Positions 29,136 through 39,759 of a stretch of DNA of 64,000 bases are shown piece after piece. Origin of the DNA: Luteolibacter ambystomatis (GTDB taxonomy: Bacteria > Verrucomicrobiota > Verrucomicrobiia > Verrucomicrobiales > Akkermansiaceae). Where the stretch lies: positions 62,001 to 126,000 of the forward strand of contig NZ_CP073100.1 of the NCBI RefSeq assembly GCF_018137965.1. Direction: 5' to 3'. Position 1 is the stretch's first letter. Each line of letters begins with the position of its first letter. The notes under the pieces were generated by a model. The model saw nothing but the letters and a program-made list of their open reading frames with translations. It had not been told where the DNA came from and did not search any database. The position numbers were made by a program, and so were the translations under genes.

Positions 29136-31148
29136 TCAGGATTTCCGGAGGGTGGGAGAGGCGATCCAAGGTTCAACCAGCATCGCGAGCAAAGTCAGGC
29201 CGATCAGCCAGGGCCAGAGAGGCAGTCCGTGGTCGAGCGCCGCGGCGCGGGCCAGCGAATCATTTGTGCGGCTGCTGCCGGGACCGAAGGTGGGTGGCTC
29301 GGGCAGGGCGCGGAGGTCGGATTCCGATTCGGGGAAATTGGCGACCGAGTAGTGGACGGGTTGGCCGGAGACCAACCAGGCATGGATGCCGGGAGTCGCA
29401 GGCTGCCTGGCCCGCCACACCGGGCCTCCGGTGCCGGTGGTTTGTTCGAGCGGCACGGGTTTGCCATCCGGTCCGGCGAGCGTGAGCGTGGCGGCTTGCG
29501 AAGGATCGGAAGGCGACCATGCGGGCAGCGAGCCGGATTCGATGGCGAAGTGATCACCCGGTTTGTTCGGCCGGGTGTGCAGAATCAGCTCGGCGAAGGC
29601 GGGGAGGAAGGATTGGCGTGTGGTCCAGTCTCCCGCCGCAGGATCAAGCGGCAGATTGCACAGGATGATCGGCGCGGAGGCCGTGGGGAAGGAAACCAAA
29701 GCAGGCGTGCCATCGGCGAAGCGGCCCAGGGTTTCGCCTTTCCCCGTGACGCTCGCAGGCAGACGGACGCGCTGGCGGATGGTGCCCGCGAGCGGATTGC
29801 CGAATTCTCCGGAGGCGAAGAGCGCGAATGCCGGGTGTCCCTCCGCTGGCATCGACTGCCATCCGTCCTGTTTGGTCTCGATGGTGAGCATGCCATCGGC
29901 GGCATCCGGTGGAGTGGAGGCCAGGACGGAAAGGGATTTCGCCGGGGAACCGGGGGCTGGATGTACGATGAGTGTCGTACTCTGCTCCGCCAACGCGCGC
30001 AGTTTTTCCGGTGAAGAGCCGTCCCATGCCGGGATCAGCAGCAGATCGCAGGGCGGGGGATTCGCCGGGTCCGGGCAATCCACGGTATCGAGCCACGGCA
30101 GGGCATCAGCCAGAGAACGGGCGACGCGTGCTTCCGCGCTGTTCGCGGGAGCCGCCACCGCCAGTCGCAGGGATTCGCGGACGCGCAGCGCGAGATAACG
30201 GCGGTCGTCTCCGGGGAAGCTGTCTTCATCGATGGCGGCGGTGAGGGCGAGCAACCCGGCTGCGGGACAGCGGACCGTGAAGGCGGCTTCGGCCTCGCCC
30301 CATGCGGGGAGATCGACCGGACGGGATTGGTGCGAGCCACCGGCATCGAGCGATAGCAGCGGGCGACGCGCTTCACCGGAGAAATTCCGGACGCGGCAGA
30401 GCACGGTGGCTTCCTGGCCGGCGACCGGTTCGGCAGGCGAAGCCACCAGCGAGGTGAGCGCGATGTTCGGCGCATCACCCTTCGCGACCGGCACGGCCCG
30501 GACATGGATGTCCGAGGGAACGGTGCCATCGAAAGCCTTCCACGCGCTGGCTTGAAAATCCGAGATCACGACCAGTTCCTTGCGGCCGGTGCCGATGGCG
30601 CATTGGCGCAGGGCGAGTTCCCATGCGCGTGCAAGTGCTCCGGCTTCCGGGCGGGCACCGGCTTGATCGAGCGACTCTCCGAGGAAGGCGCGGTTCGGCG
30701 CGGGTTCCGGAAACACGGCGGAGGGTTCGGCATCGATCCACACCACGTTTGCCGCGTCCGGGCGGATGCTGGAAAGGGCCTCGCGTGCGGCGAGGATGGC
30801 GGATTCGAAACGAGTGGCGGCACCATCGCGAGCGGCCATCGAGGCGGAGCGATCCACCAGCAGCACCAGCGTGGTGCGCTCACCCGGCAGCGGCGCGCTT
30901 TTCGAAAGCAACAGCGGTCCGAGGAACGCGGCGGCCAGTGCCAGAATGGCGAGGGTGCGCAGGATCAGCAGCAGCCAGTCCTTCGGCTTGCGGAAGCGGT
31001 TGGTGCGGCGCACCACGCGCTGGAGGAAGTCGAGGTTCGAGAAGCGGTACACCGGCGGCCGGGTGCGTGAAAGCAGGTGCACGAGCAGCGGCAGCGCCGC
31101 GAGCGCGAGCAGTGGCAGCAGCCAGGGTTGCTGGAGGAAGAGGCTCAT
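29136..31148 (-). CDS. BatA-like aerotolerance protein with vWA domain
   Basis: 670 residues from the ATG at 31148, three bases after the DUF58 stop. The N-terminus is the BatA aerotolerance-regulator membrane domain: a helix at about 5-24 (LQQPWLLPLLALAALPLLVH), the segment FSNLDFLQRVVRRT, and a second helix at about 58-81. The vWA domain follows with TLVLLVDRSASM (Asp99, Ser101, Ser103), an intact metal site. Later sections are beta-rich, and a final helix (LPLWPWLIGLTLLAMLVEPW) anchors the C-terminus. BatA proteins work with MoxR ATPases in envelope stress tolerance in Bacteroides and spirochaetes; transfer of that role here is inference. Confidence 0.87.
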   Translation of the reverse strand: MSLFLQQPWLLPLLALAALPLLVHLLSRTRPPVYRFSNLDFLQRVVRRTNRFRKPKDWLLLILRTLAILALAAAFLGPLLLSKSAPLPGERTTLVLLVDRSASMAARDGAATRFESAILAAREALSSIRPDAANVVWIDAEPSAVFPEPAPNRAFLGESLDQAGARPEAGALARAWELALRQCAIGTGRKELVVISDFQASAWKAFDGTVPSDIHVRAVPVAKGDAPNIALTSLVASPAEPVAGQEATVLCRVRNFSGEARRPLLSLDAGGSHQSRPVDLPAWGEAEAAFTVRCPAAGLLALTAAIDEDSFPGDDRRYLALRVRESLRLAVAAPANSAEARVARSLADALPWLDTVDCPDPANPPPCDLLLIPAWDGSSPEKLRALAEQSTTLIVHPAPGSPAKSLSVLASTPPDAADGMLTIETKQDGWQSMPAEGHPAFALFASGEFGNPLAGTIRQRVRLPASVTGKGETLGRFADGTPALVSFPTASAPIILCNLPLDPAAGDWTTRQSFLPAFAELILHTRPNKPGDHFAIESGSLPAWSPSDPSQAATLTLAGPDGKPVPLEQTTGTGGPVWRARQPATPGIHAWLVSGQPVHYSVANFPESESDLRALPEPPTFGPGSSRTNDSLARAAALDHGLPLWPWLIGLTLLAMLVEPWIASPTLRKS

Positions 31149-31151
31149 CGT

Positions 31152-32029
31152 TCAGTGGCGGAACCGGTCGAACAGCGAGAAATACGATTCCGTGGTGGGC
31201 GCGAGCGCGTAGTCCACGTGGCGGCCGGCGGCGAGCGCGCGCAAGGTGCGGCTGTGGTCGAGGATTTCCTTTTTCCACGCGTCGCGCAGCGCCTGCGGAT
31301 GCACGGTCAGGCGGGCATCACTCTCCATGTCCACGAAGCGCGAGAGACCGCGGTTGCCGAGATCGAGCTCGGCGGGATCGAGGATGTGGAAGAGATGCAC
31401 GCGGAAGCCGCGATGGAGATAGGGATTCAACGCGGTGAAGAGGCGCGCGGGATCGGTGAAGAGATCGGACAGGATCACCAGCGTGCCGCGGCGCTTCAGC
31501 AACGGATGCGCGCGGTGCAGCACCTCCGGCAGGTCGGTGGGCGCACCGGCGGTGGTGTGCTCCAGCGTGGTCATCAGATCGTGGAGGTGGCGGCGGGTGG
31601 AACCGGGCGGCAGGTGCTTGCGGATGCCTTGGTCGAAGAGCGTGAGCGAGACGCGGTCGTTCTTGGAGGTCACCAGCCAGGACAGGCAGGCCGCGAAGAA
31701 CGAGGCATACTCCAGCTTCGTGAGCCGCTGTTCCTGCTCGGGAAAGGCCATCGACGCCGAGGCATCCAGGAAGATGTGGCATTCGAGATTCGTCTCCTGC
31801 TCGAAGGTGCGCAGGAACAGCTTGTCGTTCCTTGCGAACACGCGCCAATCGACCTGTGCGAGATCATCGCCGGGAACGTATTGCCGGAACTCGTGGAACT
31901 CGATCGAAGCGCCGCGCTGCTTCGACCGGTGGCGGCCGGAAAGATAGCCCTCGACCATCGCCTTGGCTCCGAACTCGTAGTTCTTCAGCCGGCGGATGTC
32001 CTCGGGCTTGAGATATTTCCAGGCGGTGT

Positions 32030-32033
<4 letters not shown>
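31152..32033 (-). CDS. DUF58 vWA-type protein
   Basis: 293 residues from the ATG at 32033, which overlaps the moxR stop as ATGA, so the two are coupled. The DUF58 signature is clear: FHEFRQYVPGDDLAQVDWRV followed by FARNDKLFLR. A vWA-like half follows with FLDASASMAF (Asp90, Ser92, Ser94). There is no membrane helix, so it is cytoplasmic and probably contacts the ATPase. DUF58 and MoxR pairs are widespread and thought to act as chaperone plus adaptor for maturing substrate proteins. The order MoxR, DUF58, BatA matches other phyla. Confidence 0.91.
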
Positions 32034-33028
<995 letters not shown>

Positions 33029-33060
33029 GGTGATGGGCGGGAGTTGGAGGTGGAGAGGGG

Positions 33061-35976
33061 TTATTCGCTGTCGTCGGTATCGCCTTCGCTGTTGAGGGCG
33101 CGCCTCAGGTTTGCGGCTTTCGCGGTGTCCTCACGATGGAGGACGCTGATCATGAGATACAGGGTTTGGGCATCGGGCTGATCCAATGCCGTCATCGCAT
33201 TGCGAAGAGGCGTGGTATCGGCAGGTGCGGTGACGGTGCCATTGGCAAGCGTCCATGTGAGGTGCTGCGACCGGCCGGAGGAGGAACCGAAGTTGACGAG
33301 CACCATGCCCTCCGGTGGAGTCGATGAATCGGATCCGCTTTCGAAAAGAGAGGAGACGGTGTACATCGAGTAGGTGGCCATTGCGAACGCGGCGGATTTT
33401 TTCGAATCCGGATCGAAGCACGGGAGCACCTGAGTCGTGAACCCGGTATCGAGTCCGTCGCTGCCGTAGAAGGAAACCAGCAATCCCGAGCGGGTCTTGG
33501 CTTCGGCTGCGAGCTTGTCGACAAGAGAGAGCAGGCGATCCGCATCGAGGGTCGTGCCGGGAGGAATCCCGAGCGATGTCAATGTCTCCGAGGCTTTGGC
33601 CGCTGCTGGATTCCGAGGGCCGTCTTCTGGCGGAAGCACGCGCTTGCGTGACGCGATCATGCTGGCCGGGATCATGTCCTTGTTCGCCGGATCGGTGCGC
33701 CAGGCCTTGAAGGCGAGCTTTTCCGCAAGGCTCCAGCCTTTGACGAGTGCTGGAATATCCTCGGGCTTGGCCGCCTTGGCTTGTCCGACCAGGTCATTCA
33801 TGCGTGCTGCGGAAACCTGGGTGGCGTTCGGAAAGGGACCGGGTTCCTTGCCTTCGACACGTTCCAACGCACGCGCCACCATCACCGCGTCCGTCGCGGC
33901 ACTGTCGAGCCTGTAGCTTTCGAAATAGGTGGCTTGGAATTCCTCTCCCTGGAGCATGCGTTCCATGGTGGTGGCGGCCACATTGCGGAGGGTCCCCCCG
34001 TCGGGTAACGTGGAGTCGTTCGCGAGCAACGTTTTCCAGTAGGGGATATGGGCGGGGGGAAGCGGCTTTGGTGCGTCCGGTTTTTCTTCCTGCTCCGGGT
34101 GGTCGGACGTCAAGAGCATCTGGAGGAAGGCGGAGCTCGTCTCAGCGCGTTTGGAGGATGCGGCGGCTTCCAGATAAAGGGCGATGAACTCTGCGGGTGA
34201 GGATTTGGCCAAAGCTTCCCCTACCGTGCGGATCTGCTGCGCATCGGTTTTTTCCGCCTTCGCCAGATCAAGCACCAGCTTGCGCGGGGATTCGCCGCCC
34301 ACGAGGATCGAGAGCTTGCGGAGGAATTTGTCCAAGCCCCCGTCCCTCCGGATCTGATAACCGTTGCGGATGCGATCCAGGTCCACGCCTTCCGCCTGCG
34401 ATTTCAGAGCCGTGGAGAAGCGGGAGAAGAACTCCTTCGCCTCCGCCTTATGAAGGGTGAGATAAGTGGTGACGGCGTCCAGCGAGGACAAGGCCTGATT
34501 GTCCGCGAGGACCTGTGCTTCAAAGGCCGTGCGGGCGGTCTTGTCGGGCATGGTGGCGAGCACATCCAGAGCAATAAACTTCTGCTGTTCACTCCCATCC
34601 GCGAGAAACACCTGGATCAGTTCCAGCCGCGATTTGTTGCGATTGGTTTTCCAGAATTCCAGCGCGGCTTGCGCCAGCGTGTCCGCCTCGCGTGTCTCGT
34701 TGCCGGTACCCGGCAAGGTGGATTCGATGAGCTGGCAGGCAAGCTCCCCGCGGGTGAGAGGCCGGTCCATATCCCGATAGGCCTTCACCGCCCGCTCGGC
34801 TGGTGATTCGCTGCTGGAGAAATAACGGCTGCCGCCGCCCCTGTTGTTGCGCGAGTAGGTCAGCGTGTCATCCGCCGCGACCGCGGCAAGGGCGGGCAGG
34901 GCATCCATGTTCAAGCGCTTCAGTTGATCCCAGGGATTCGTCGCATCGGCTGCGGGAGGATTCTGGATCAGCCACAGGGCCGCGGTGCTGCGGCTGCCGC
35001 CGGATTGCGTCATCATCTCGATGAGTTGCTGGCGGTAGCGGGGGTTCTTCAGATAGGAGGGATCAATCTGATTTTCCCGTGCAAAGGCATTGAGAGCTTC
35101 GTCATCAATGGTGGCCTTCCCTACTTGCAAGGTGGCTTCAAGGGCGGCGAGCGCCTCCGGTTTCAAGGGGATGCCGCGCAGTTCGGGTTTTGGTGCCGGC
35201 TGGTTGGCGGCACGTTTCGCCACCACCGGTTGCAGCATCTGCGCTGCCAGCAGATGATCCCAACCACGGGAATAGCGGGCAATGAGGCTCTTGAGATCGC
35301 GGTCGTAAGCGGTCCAATCATGCGAGGTGAAGAACGCTTCCGTGACCCGGTTGAGATCGCGTGCGGCAAGCTGGTTCACTGCCGTATCAATCACCGTTTC
35401 CGGAGAGGCCCCGAGTGAGAACACCGCTGTGGCGAGGCGATTGGCTTCCTCGGGATGGCCGGTTTGATGGAGCTGGGCGGCGAAAATGAGCAGCTTGCCC
35501 AGCGAGTCCGCGCGGTATTCGATATTCTCGCGAAGCTTCTCACTTTTTCCAGCGTTGTTCAGGTTTGCAATGAGCTTCGTGGCATCCGCGATCAGGTCGC
35601 CGGCCTTGCCTTTCTTCTTCGAGCCGCCGCCGAAGAGATTTCCTAACAGTCCGCCACCACCACTGCCGCCCGTATCGGCTGGTTCGGAGAGATCGACGGC
35701 ACCCATGCCGAGAAAGGTGGCTTTTCCTTCCACCTGCATCTTCCAGCCACCGCCCTTGAGCCCTTCCAGGACCTCGCGCAGCTCGTAGTCGTCTCCGTTT
35801 TCATTGGCGGATGCGGTGATCCATTCCGCGTCTTTCAACGGCGGCAAGCCGAGCGAGATGAGTTGCTGGAAGCCGGTGGAAAAGTCCGGTGCCTTGGCTG
35901 CGGCGGGAGCCGGTTCCTGCCCCCCAGCCATGAGGGGGGAGCCAAGCATCAAACCGAATGCCACATGCCGGAACAT
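33061..35976 (-). CDS. Large secreted helical protein heading the MoxR operon
   Basis: 971 residues from the ATG at 35976. A short signal peptide (MFRHVAFGLMLGSPLMAGG) is followed by QEPAPAAAKAP, much like the post-signal segment of the HEAT/CcdA fusion at the other end of the operon (SGQEPALPQAAPP). A glycine-rich stretch at about residues 103-118 (GGSGGGGLLGNLFGGGSKKK) interrupts an otherwise alpha-helical, repeat-like protein; segments such as QQKFIALDVLATMPDKTARTA resemble HEAT or TPR helices. No enzyme motif or named family was recognised. It is first in the run, about 75 bases from an upstream terminator, and may be the main periplasmic client or scaffold. That role is inference from position only. 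Confidence 0.75.
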   Translation of the reverse strand: MFRHVAFGLMLGSPLMAGGQEPAPAAAKAPDFSTGFQQLISLGLPPLKDAEWITASANENGDDYELREVLEGLKGGGWKMQVEGKATFLGMGAVDLSEPADTGGSGGGGLLGNLFGGGSKKKGKAGDLIADATKLIANLNNAGKSEKLRENIEYRADSLGKLLIFAAQLHQTGHPEEANRLATAVFSLGASPETVIDTAVNQLAARDLNRVTEAFFTSHDWTAYDRDLKSLIARYSRGWDHLLAAQMLQPVVAKRAANQPAPKPELRGIPLKPEALAALEATLQVGKATIDDEALNAFARENQIDPSYLKNPRYRQQLIEMMTQSGGSRSTAALWLIQNPPAADATNPWDQLKRLNMDALPALAAVAADDTLTYSRNNRGGGSRYFSSSESPAERAVKAYRDMDRPLTRGELACQLIESTLPGTGNETREADTLAQAALEFWKTNRNKSRLELIQVFLADGSEQQKFIALDVLATMPDKTARTAFEAQVLADNQALSSLDAVTTYLTLHKAEAKEFFSRFSTALKSQAEGVDLDRIRNGYQIRRDGGLDKFLRKLSILVGGESPRKLVLDLAKAEKTDAQQIRTVGEALAKSSPAEFIALYLEAAASSKRAETSSAFLQMLLTSDHPEQEEKPDAPKPLPPAHIPYWKTLLANDSTLPDGGTLRNVAATTMERMLQGEEFQATYFESYRLDSAATDAVMVARALERVEGKEPGPFPNATQVSAARMNDLVGQAKAAKPEDIPALVKGWSLAEKLAFKAWRTDPANKDMIPASMIASRKRVLPPEDGPRNPAAAKASETLTSLGIPPGTTLDADRLLSLVDKLAAEAKTRSGLLVSFYGSDGLDTGFTTQVLPCFDPDSKKSAAFAMATYSMYTVSSLFESGSDSSTPPEGMVLVNFGSSSGRSQHLTWTLANGTVTAPADTTPLRNAMTALDQPDAQTLYLMISVLHREDTAKAANLRRALNSEGDTDDSE

Positions 35977-36043
35977 CCATGGAAAACTGAACGAACGAGC
36001 GCCTTCGTGGAAGGAGGATTTGATGAAAAGGATGTGAAGATTC

Positions 36044-36082
36044 CAAAAAGAAACACGGCGGCATGAGACATGCCGCCGTGTT
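36044..36082 (-). terminator. Rho-independent terminator after the GH109-like gene
   Basis: A perfect 14-bp stem (36052-36065 with 36069-36082) and a 3-base loop are followed on the minus strand by TTTCTTTTTGG. It isolates the oxidoreductase from the MoxR operon, whose promoter must then lie within roughly 35977-36050. Confidence 0.9.
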
Positions 36083-36108
36083 GGAATATCAAAGGTGACG
36101 AACCGATA

Positions 36109-37539
36109 TCAGGCGATGATGCCGAGCGGCTTGGTGGTCTTCCAATTGCCGCGGGTGAAGTCCGGGAACGCCTGCGACGAGCCGTCCTCGGCGACCGACT
36201 TCTCGCTGAGCGGACCGACAGCGGACCAATAGGCACCTTCGTAGACGTTCTGGTCGAGAGCTTCGCCTTTGCGGAGGCACTCGATGATGCGGTAGAGCAT
36301 CAGGAAGTCCATGCCACCGTGGCCGCCCATCTTCTTGCCGAGCTCGCCCATGCGCTTGAAGTAGGGGTGCTCGTACTTGGAGGCGATTTCCTCCCAGAAC
36401 TGCGCGCCCTCGACAGGCTTGCCGTCCTTGTCCTCAAGGTCCTGCGCCCACTCGTGGTAGGTCTTGGTCACGCCCTCGATGGCCATGCGGTTCGGGAACC
36501 CGGCGAGGGTGCCCTTGGTGCCTTGGATGAGGTTGTGGCGGGAATACGGACGCGGGGAGGTTTCATCCCACTGCACCATGATGGTGCGGCCGAGTGCGGT
36601 CTTGATGATGGAGGTGTTGATGTCGCCACCTTCGAACTTGAGGTTCTTGAACTCCGGGTTGGAGAGCTTGGTGGACTTCTGCGCGTAGAGCGCGCGGCCC
36701 TTGGCGGGAGAGGAGAAGGAAACGAGACGGCCGAAATTGTCTTCGCCGCGGGCCAGGTTCATGTACTGGGCCACCGGGCCGAGACCGTGGGTCGGGTAGA
36801 GGTTGCCGTTGCGCTTGGCATACTGGAAAGTGCGCCAGGAACCGGTGGAGTCACCGCCTTCCATCTGGCCGCGAAGCTCGTGGATGTAGGCGGCCTCGCC
36901 ATGGAGAAGCTCGCCGATCACGCCCTGGCGGACCATGTTGAGGTAGATGAGTTCCTCGCGACCGTAGTTGACGTTCTCCATCATCATGCAGTGGCGGCCG
37001 GTCTGCTCGGAGGTGTCGATGATGTCCCAGAGGTCCTTGAGGGTGTAGGCCATCGGCACTTCCGTGAAGGCGTGCGCGCCGGACTTCATGGCCTCGATAC
37101 ACATCGGCGCATGGTGGTCCCACGGGGTGGCGATGAAGACGGCGTCCGGACGGGTCTCGGTGAGCATGCGCTTCCAGTCGTCCTCGTTCTTGCCGTAGAG
37201 CTTCGGCGAGTGGCCCTTGGCCTTCACCTTGACTTCGGCCTTCTTGACCTGGTCTTCGCGGAGATCGCAGATGCCGACGAAGTCCACGCCCTCGATGGTG
37301 GCGAGCTGGCTGGCGTGACCGGAACCACGGGCGCCGACGCCGATGATGGCGACCTTGACCTTGTCGAGCTTCGGAGCGGCGAAATCACCCATGTATTTCG
37401 CGCCGCTGCGGCGGGAAGGGGCGTTGGCGGAGTCAGCCGCAGCCACAAGGGTGGGAAGGGCGGCGAAGCTGGCGGAAATGCCGCCGAGGAACTTGAGGAA
37501 GCCCCGGCGCTGGGTGGTATTCATTTCGGATGGGTTCAT
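36109..37539 (-). CDS. Tat-exported Gfo/Idh/MocA oxidoreductase, GH109-like
   Basis: 476 residues from the ATG at 37539 (a second ATG five codons later also keeps the signal). The N-terminus has a twin-arginine signal, TQRRGFLKFLGGISASFAAL. The NAD-binding Rossmann domain starts at about 60 (KVKVAIIGVGARGSGHASQL), with the family motif FTEVPMAYTLKDLWD in place of the usual EKP. The C-terminal half has NLYPTHGLGPVAQYMNLARG and GKKMGGHGGMDFLMLYRI. These match the GH109 alpha-N-acetylgalactosaminidases, which use bound NAD+ for a redox-assisted hydrolysis. The glycosidase activity is an assignment by family resemblance; a simple dehydrogenase remains possible. Export via Tat fits a folded, cofactor-loaded enzyme. 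Confidence 0.8.
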   Translation of the reverse strand: MNPSEMNTTQRRGFLKFLGGISASFAALPTLVAAADSANAPSRRSGAKYMGDFAAPKLDKVKVAIIGVGARGSGHASQLATIEGVDFVGICDLREDQVKKAEVKVKAKGHSPKLYGKNEDDWKRMLTETRPDAVFIATPWDHHAPMCIEAMKSGAHAFTEVPMAYTLKDLWDIIDTSEQTGRHCMMMENVNYGREELIYLNMVRQGVIGELLHGEAAYIHELRGQMEGGDSTGSWRTFQYAKRNGNLYPTHGLGPVAQYMNLARGEDNFGRLVSFSSPAKGRALYAQKSTKLSNPEFKNLKFEGGDINTSIIKTALGRTIMVQWDETSPRPYSRHNLIQGTKGTLAGFPNRMAIEGVTKTYHEWAQDLEDKDGKPVEGAQFWEEIASKYEHPYFKRMGELGKKMGGHGGMDFLMLYRIIECLRKGEALDQNVYEGAYWSAVGPLSEKSVAEDGSSQAFPDFTRGNWKTTKPLGIIA

Positions 37540-37688
37540 AAAATGGAATCAGATGCTGTACAAACGGAACGACGGACGAACGGGTTCTAGTGGCCGTTCC
37601 TTTCACTGGCAACAAGGGAAGTTGCGCGGGAGCACGGGAAAATCCGTAGCATGCTCCGGGGTGAAAGCCCGTCCTGCAAGGAGGCAAA

Positions 37689-39713
37689 TCAGGCGTGAGA
37701 GGCCCCGGCCGGTTCGGGAGTCCGCCATTGTTCCAAGCAGCGGGAGATGGCGAGCATGGCACCGATCGCCTGATAGCGGCTGGAGGTGGCGGCACCGGGG
37801 CTTTCAGCCGTCAGGCGGGTGGCCAAGGCGTCCAATTCCAGAAATGGAAGCGGCTGGCTATCAGGGATTTCCCCGCCCAGCAGGCGCAGCGCGTCCTGCA
37901 CGATGGGGCGCTCGCTGCTATTGAGCGAATCCGCTCCCAGAAGTCCCCGCAGGCGGAGGATCTCCAGTCCCATGTCCAGTCCCAGCAGGCAGTGGCGCAG
38001 GCCGTCACCACAGGCCTTCGATCCGGCACTGGCGAGGCCGGACTGATAGAGCCGGTCGTAGAGGGTGGCCTCCCATTTGTGGCGGTGGGGTTGCCAGCGG
38101 CCTTGGGCGAGGCGGCGGGTGTCAGCAAGAATGGACGTCGCCAACCGTGCTCCTCGGCGTGCCTCGCGATCCGCAGTCCAGGCGAAGGCCGCATAGGCGA
38201 TCCCGAGGCCGGCCAGCAGGTCGAGACCGGAAAACAAGGCCGCGACCGCACCTGTGGCCGCTGCGGAGGGACCGAGCATGAGCTGGGAGACGTTCGCATT
38301 GTAGTCCATGCCGGGTTGGACGTTGTTCGCGAGAGCGATGGCCCCGAGGAAAGTCAGCGCGATGACCACTCCGAGCGTGGTGCTGAATCCGGCGGTGGCG
38401 GAAAACGGCAGTGCTTTCCAGAGGATGAAGGTGATGGCCGCCGCGCTCACGCCAATGGAGAAGCGCCGCATGCCCGCCGTGGGCAGCGGATGGTTGCCGA
38501 AGATGGAGGTGGCGAGGGCGGTGAAGATGAAGGCGACCGCTCCTCCGTGCCAGCCCAGCCCGATCCAAAGTCCACCGGTGACGAGGCAGGCGAGAAGTGT
38601 CCGCCAACCGGTGCTGAAGGCCTTCGCCCAATCGCGGTGGAAGACCAGCGGCGGAGCGGAATGACGGGTCTTCGGTCCCGTCCGGATCACGTCCAATTCG
38701 GCGGCGATGCGGTCGAGGCCGTCCGCTATTTCCTCAAGCCGGTCCCGCTTCCACGCGGTTTCCACGGCATGCGCGGGATCATCCGCCACGGCATCGGTCG
38801 GCATCAGGTGGCGGAAGGCGATGGCCTGGCCACTGGGGATGTCGTCCTTGCCGATGAGTTCGGCGGCGGCCCGCAGCAGCCGCACGGCTTTCCCGCGGCG
38901 TTCCAGATCGGCCGGGGCATTGAGGCGCTCGACCGCACGGGTGGAGGACACCAGTGCGAGGACGGCGGAGACCAGGCGCCGGATCGCACCGAGGCGCTGG
39001 CGGATGGCGGAGGATTCGATGGCGGCGTTTTCGCAGAAGGAATTCAGATCCGCGATCTGGGCGAGTAGCCCGTGATTGTAGGCGAGGGGCTCCGGGCTGG
39101 TTTTTTCGAGCACCTTGGCGGACCACGCGACGCCCTGCTTGGCGAGGGCGCGGGCTTCGATCTCAACGTCGCGGGGCTGGATTCGCTTTGAAAACAACAG
39201 CGTGACGACGGCGGAGGCGGCGATGCCCAGCAGCACGCAGACCACGCGTTCCTTTGCGATTTCCTGGATCGAGCCGAGGTGGCCATACACCAGCACCGCC
39301 ACGATGGGAGCGGTGAATCCGGCGAGCTGGGCGACATAGGCCTGGTAGTTCCGGAACAGGTTCGCCGTGCCCGCGCACAGCGCTACCCACGCCGACATCA
39401 GCAGCATGAACAGCAGCGGCTGGCTCTCCAGCGGCAGCATCAGGAAGGCCATGCCCGCGCCGATCAGGGTGCCGAGCACCCGGTAGAGCGATTTCGTGAG
39501 CACCATGCTGCGGCGAGGCAGGGCCAGCACCCACACGGTGATGGGGGCCCATGCGATCTCCTTGTAGCCCAGCGCAAGAACAGCGCCGAGAGCCAGCACG
39601 GAGGCGGCGACCGCCCGCGAGGCGAAGGCAATGGAACGCCGCGACGGTTGGAATGGAACCAGTACCCGCGAAAGGGTCTTCCATGCCACCGGCGAAGCTT
39701 TGCCTCCGATCAT
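37689..39713 (-). CDS. FUSC-family inner-membrane transporter
   Basis: 674 residues from the ATG at 39713. Two hydrophobic blocks of about five or six helices each (about 28-175 and 360-510) are separated by a mostly helical cytoplasmic section and followed by a soluble tail. The repeat shows as RSIAFASRAVAASVLALGAV in the first half and FSTGWRTLLACLVTGGLWIG in the second. This is the fusaric-acid-resistance / aromatic-acid exporter (AaeB-like) layout. The usual membrane-fusion partner is not adjacent; the neighbour upstream is a SIMPL protein, 46 bases away. Substrate unknown. Confidence 0.83.
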   Translation of the reverse strand: MIGGKASPVAWKTLSRVLVPFQPSRRSIAFASRAVAASVLALGAVLALGYKEIAWAPITVWVLALPRRSMVLTKSLYRVLGTLIGAGMAFLMLPLESQPLLFMLLMSAWVALCAGTANLFRNYQAYVAQLAGFTAPIVAVLVYGHLGSIQEIAKERVVCVLLGIAASAVVTLLFSKRIQPRDVEIEARALAKQGVAWSAKVLEKTSPEPLAYNHGLLAQIADLNSFCENAAIESSAIRQRLGAIRRLVSAVLALVSSTRAVERLNAPADLERRGKAVRLLRAAAELIGKDDIPSGQAIAFRHLMPTDAVADDPAHAVETAWKRDRLEEIADGLDRIAAELDVIRTGPKTRHSAPPLVFHRDWAKAFSTGWRTLLACLVTGGLWIGLGWHGGAVAFIFTALATSIFGNHPLPTAGMRRFSIGVSAAAITFILWKALPFSATAGFSTTLGVVIALTFLGAIALANNVQPGMDYNANVSQLMLGPSAAATGAVAALFSGLDLLAGLGIAYAAFAWTADREARRGARLATSILADTRRLAQGRWQPHRHKWEATLYDRLYQSGLASAGSKACGDGLRHCLLGLDMGLEILRLRGLLGADSLNSSERPIVQDALRLLGGEIPDSQPLPFLELDALATRLTAESPGAATSSRYQAIGAMLAISRCLEQWRTPEPAGASHA

Positions 39714-39759
39714 GCGGAGACAGTTTCCACGGGAATCGCTTGCGGCGCAATGCCCTTGC

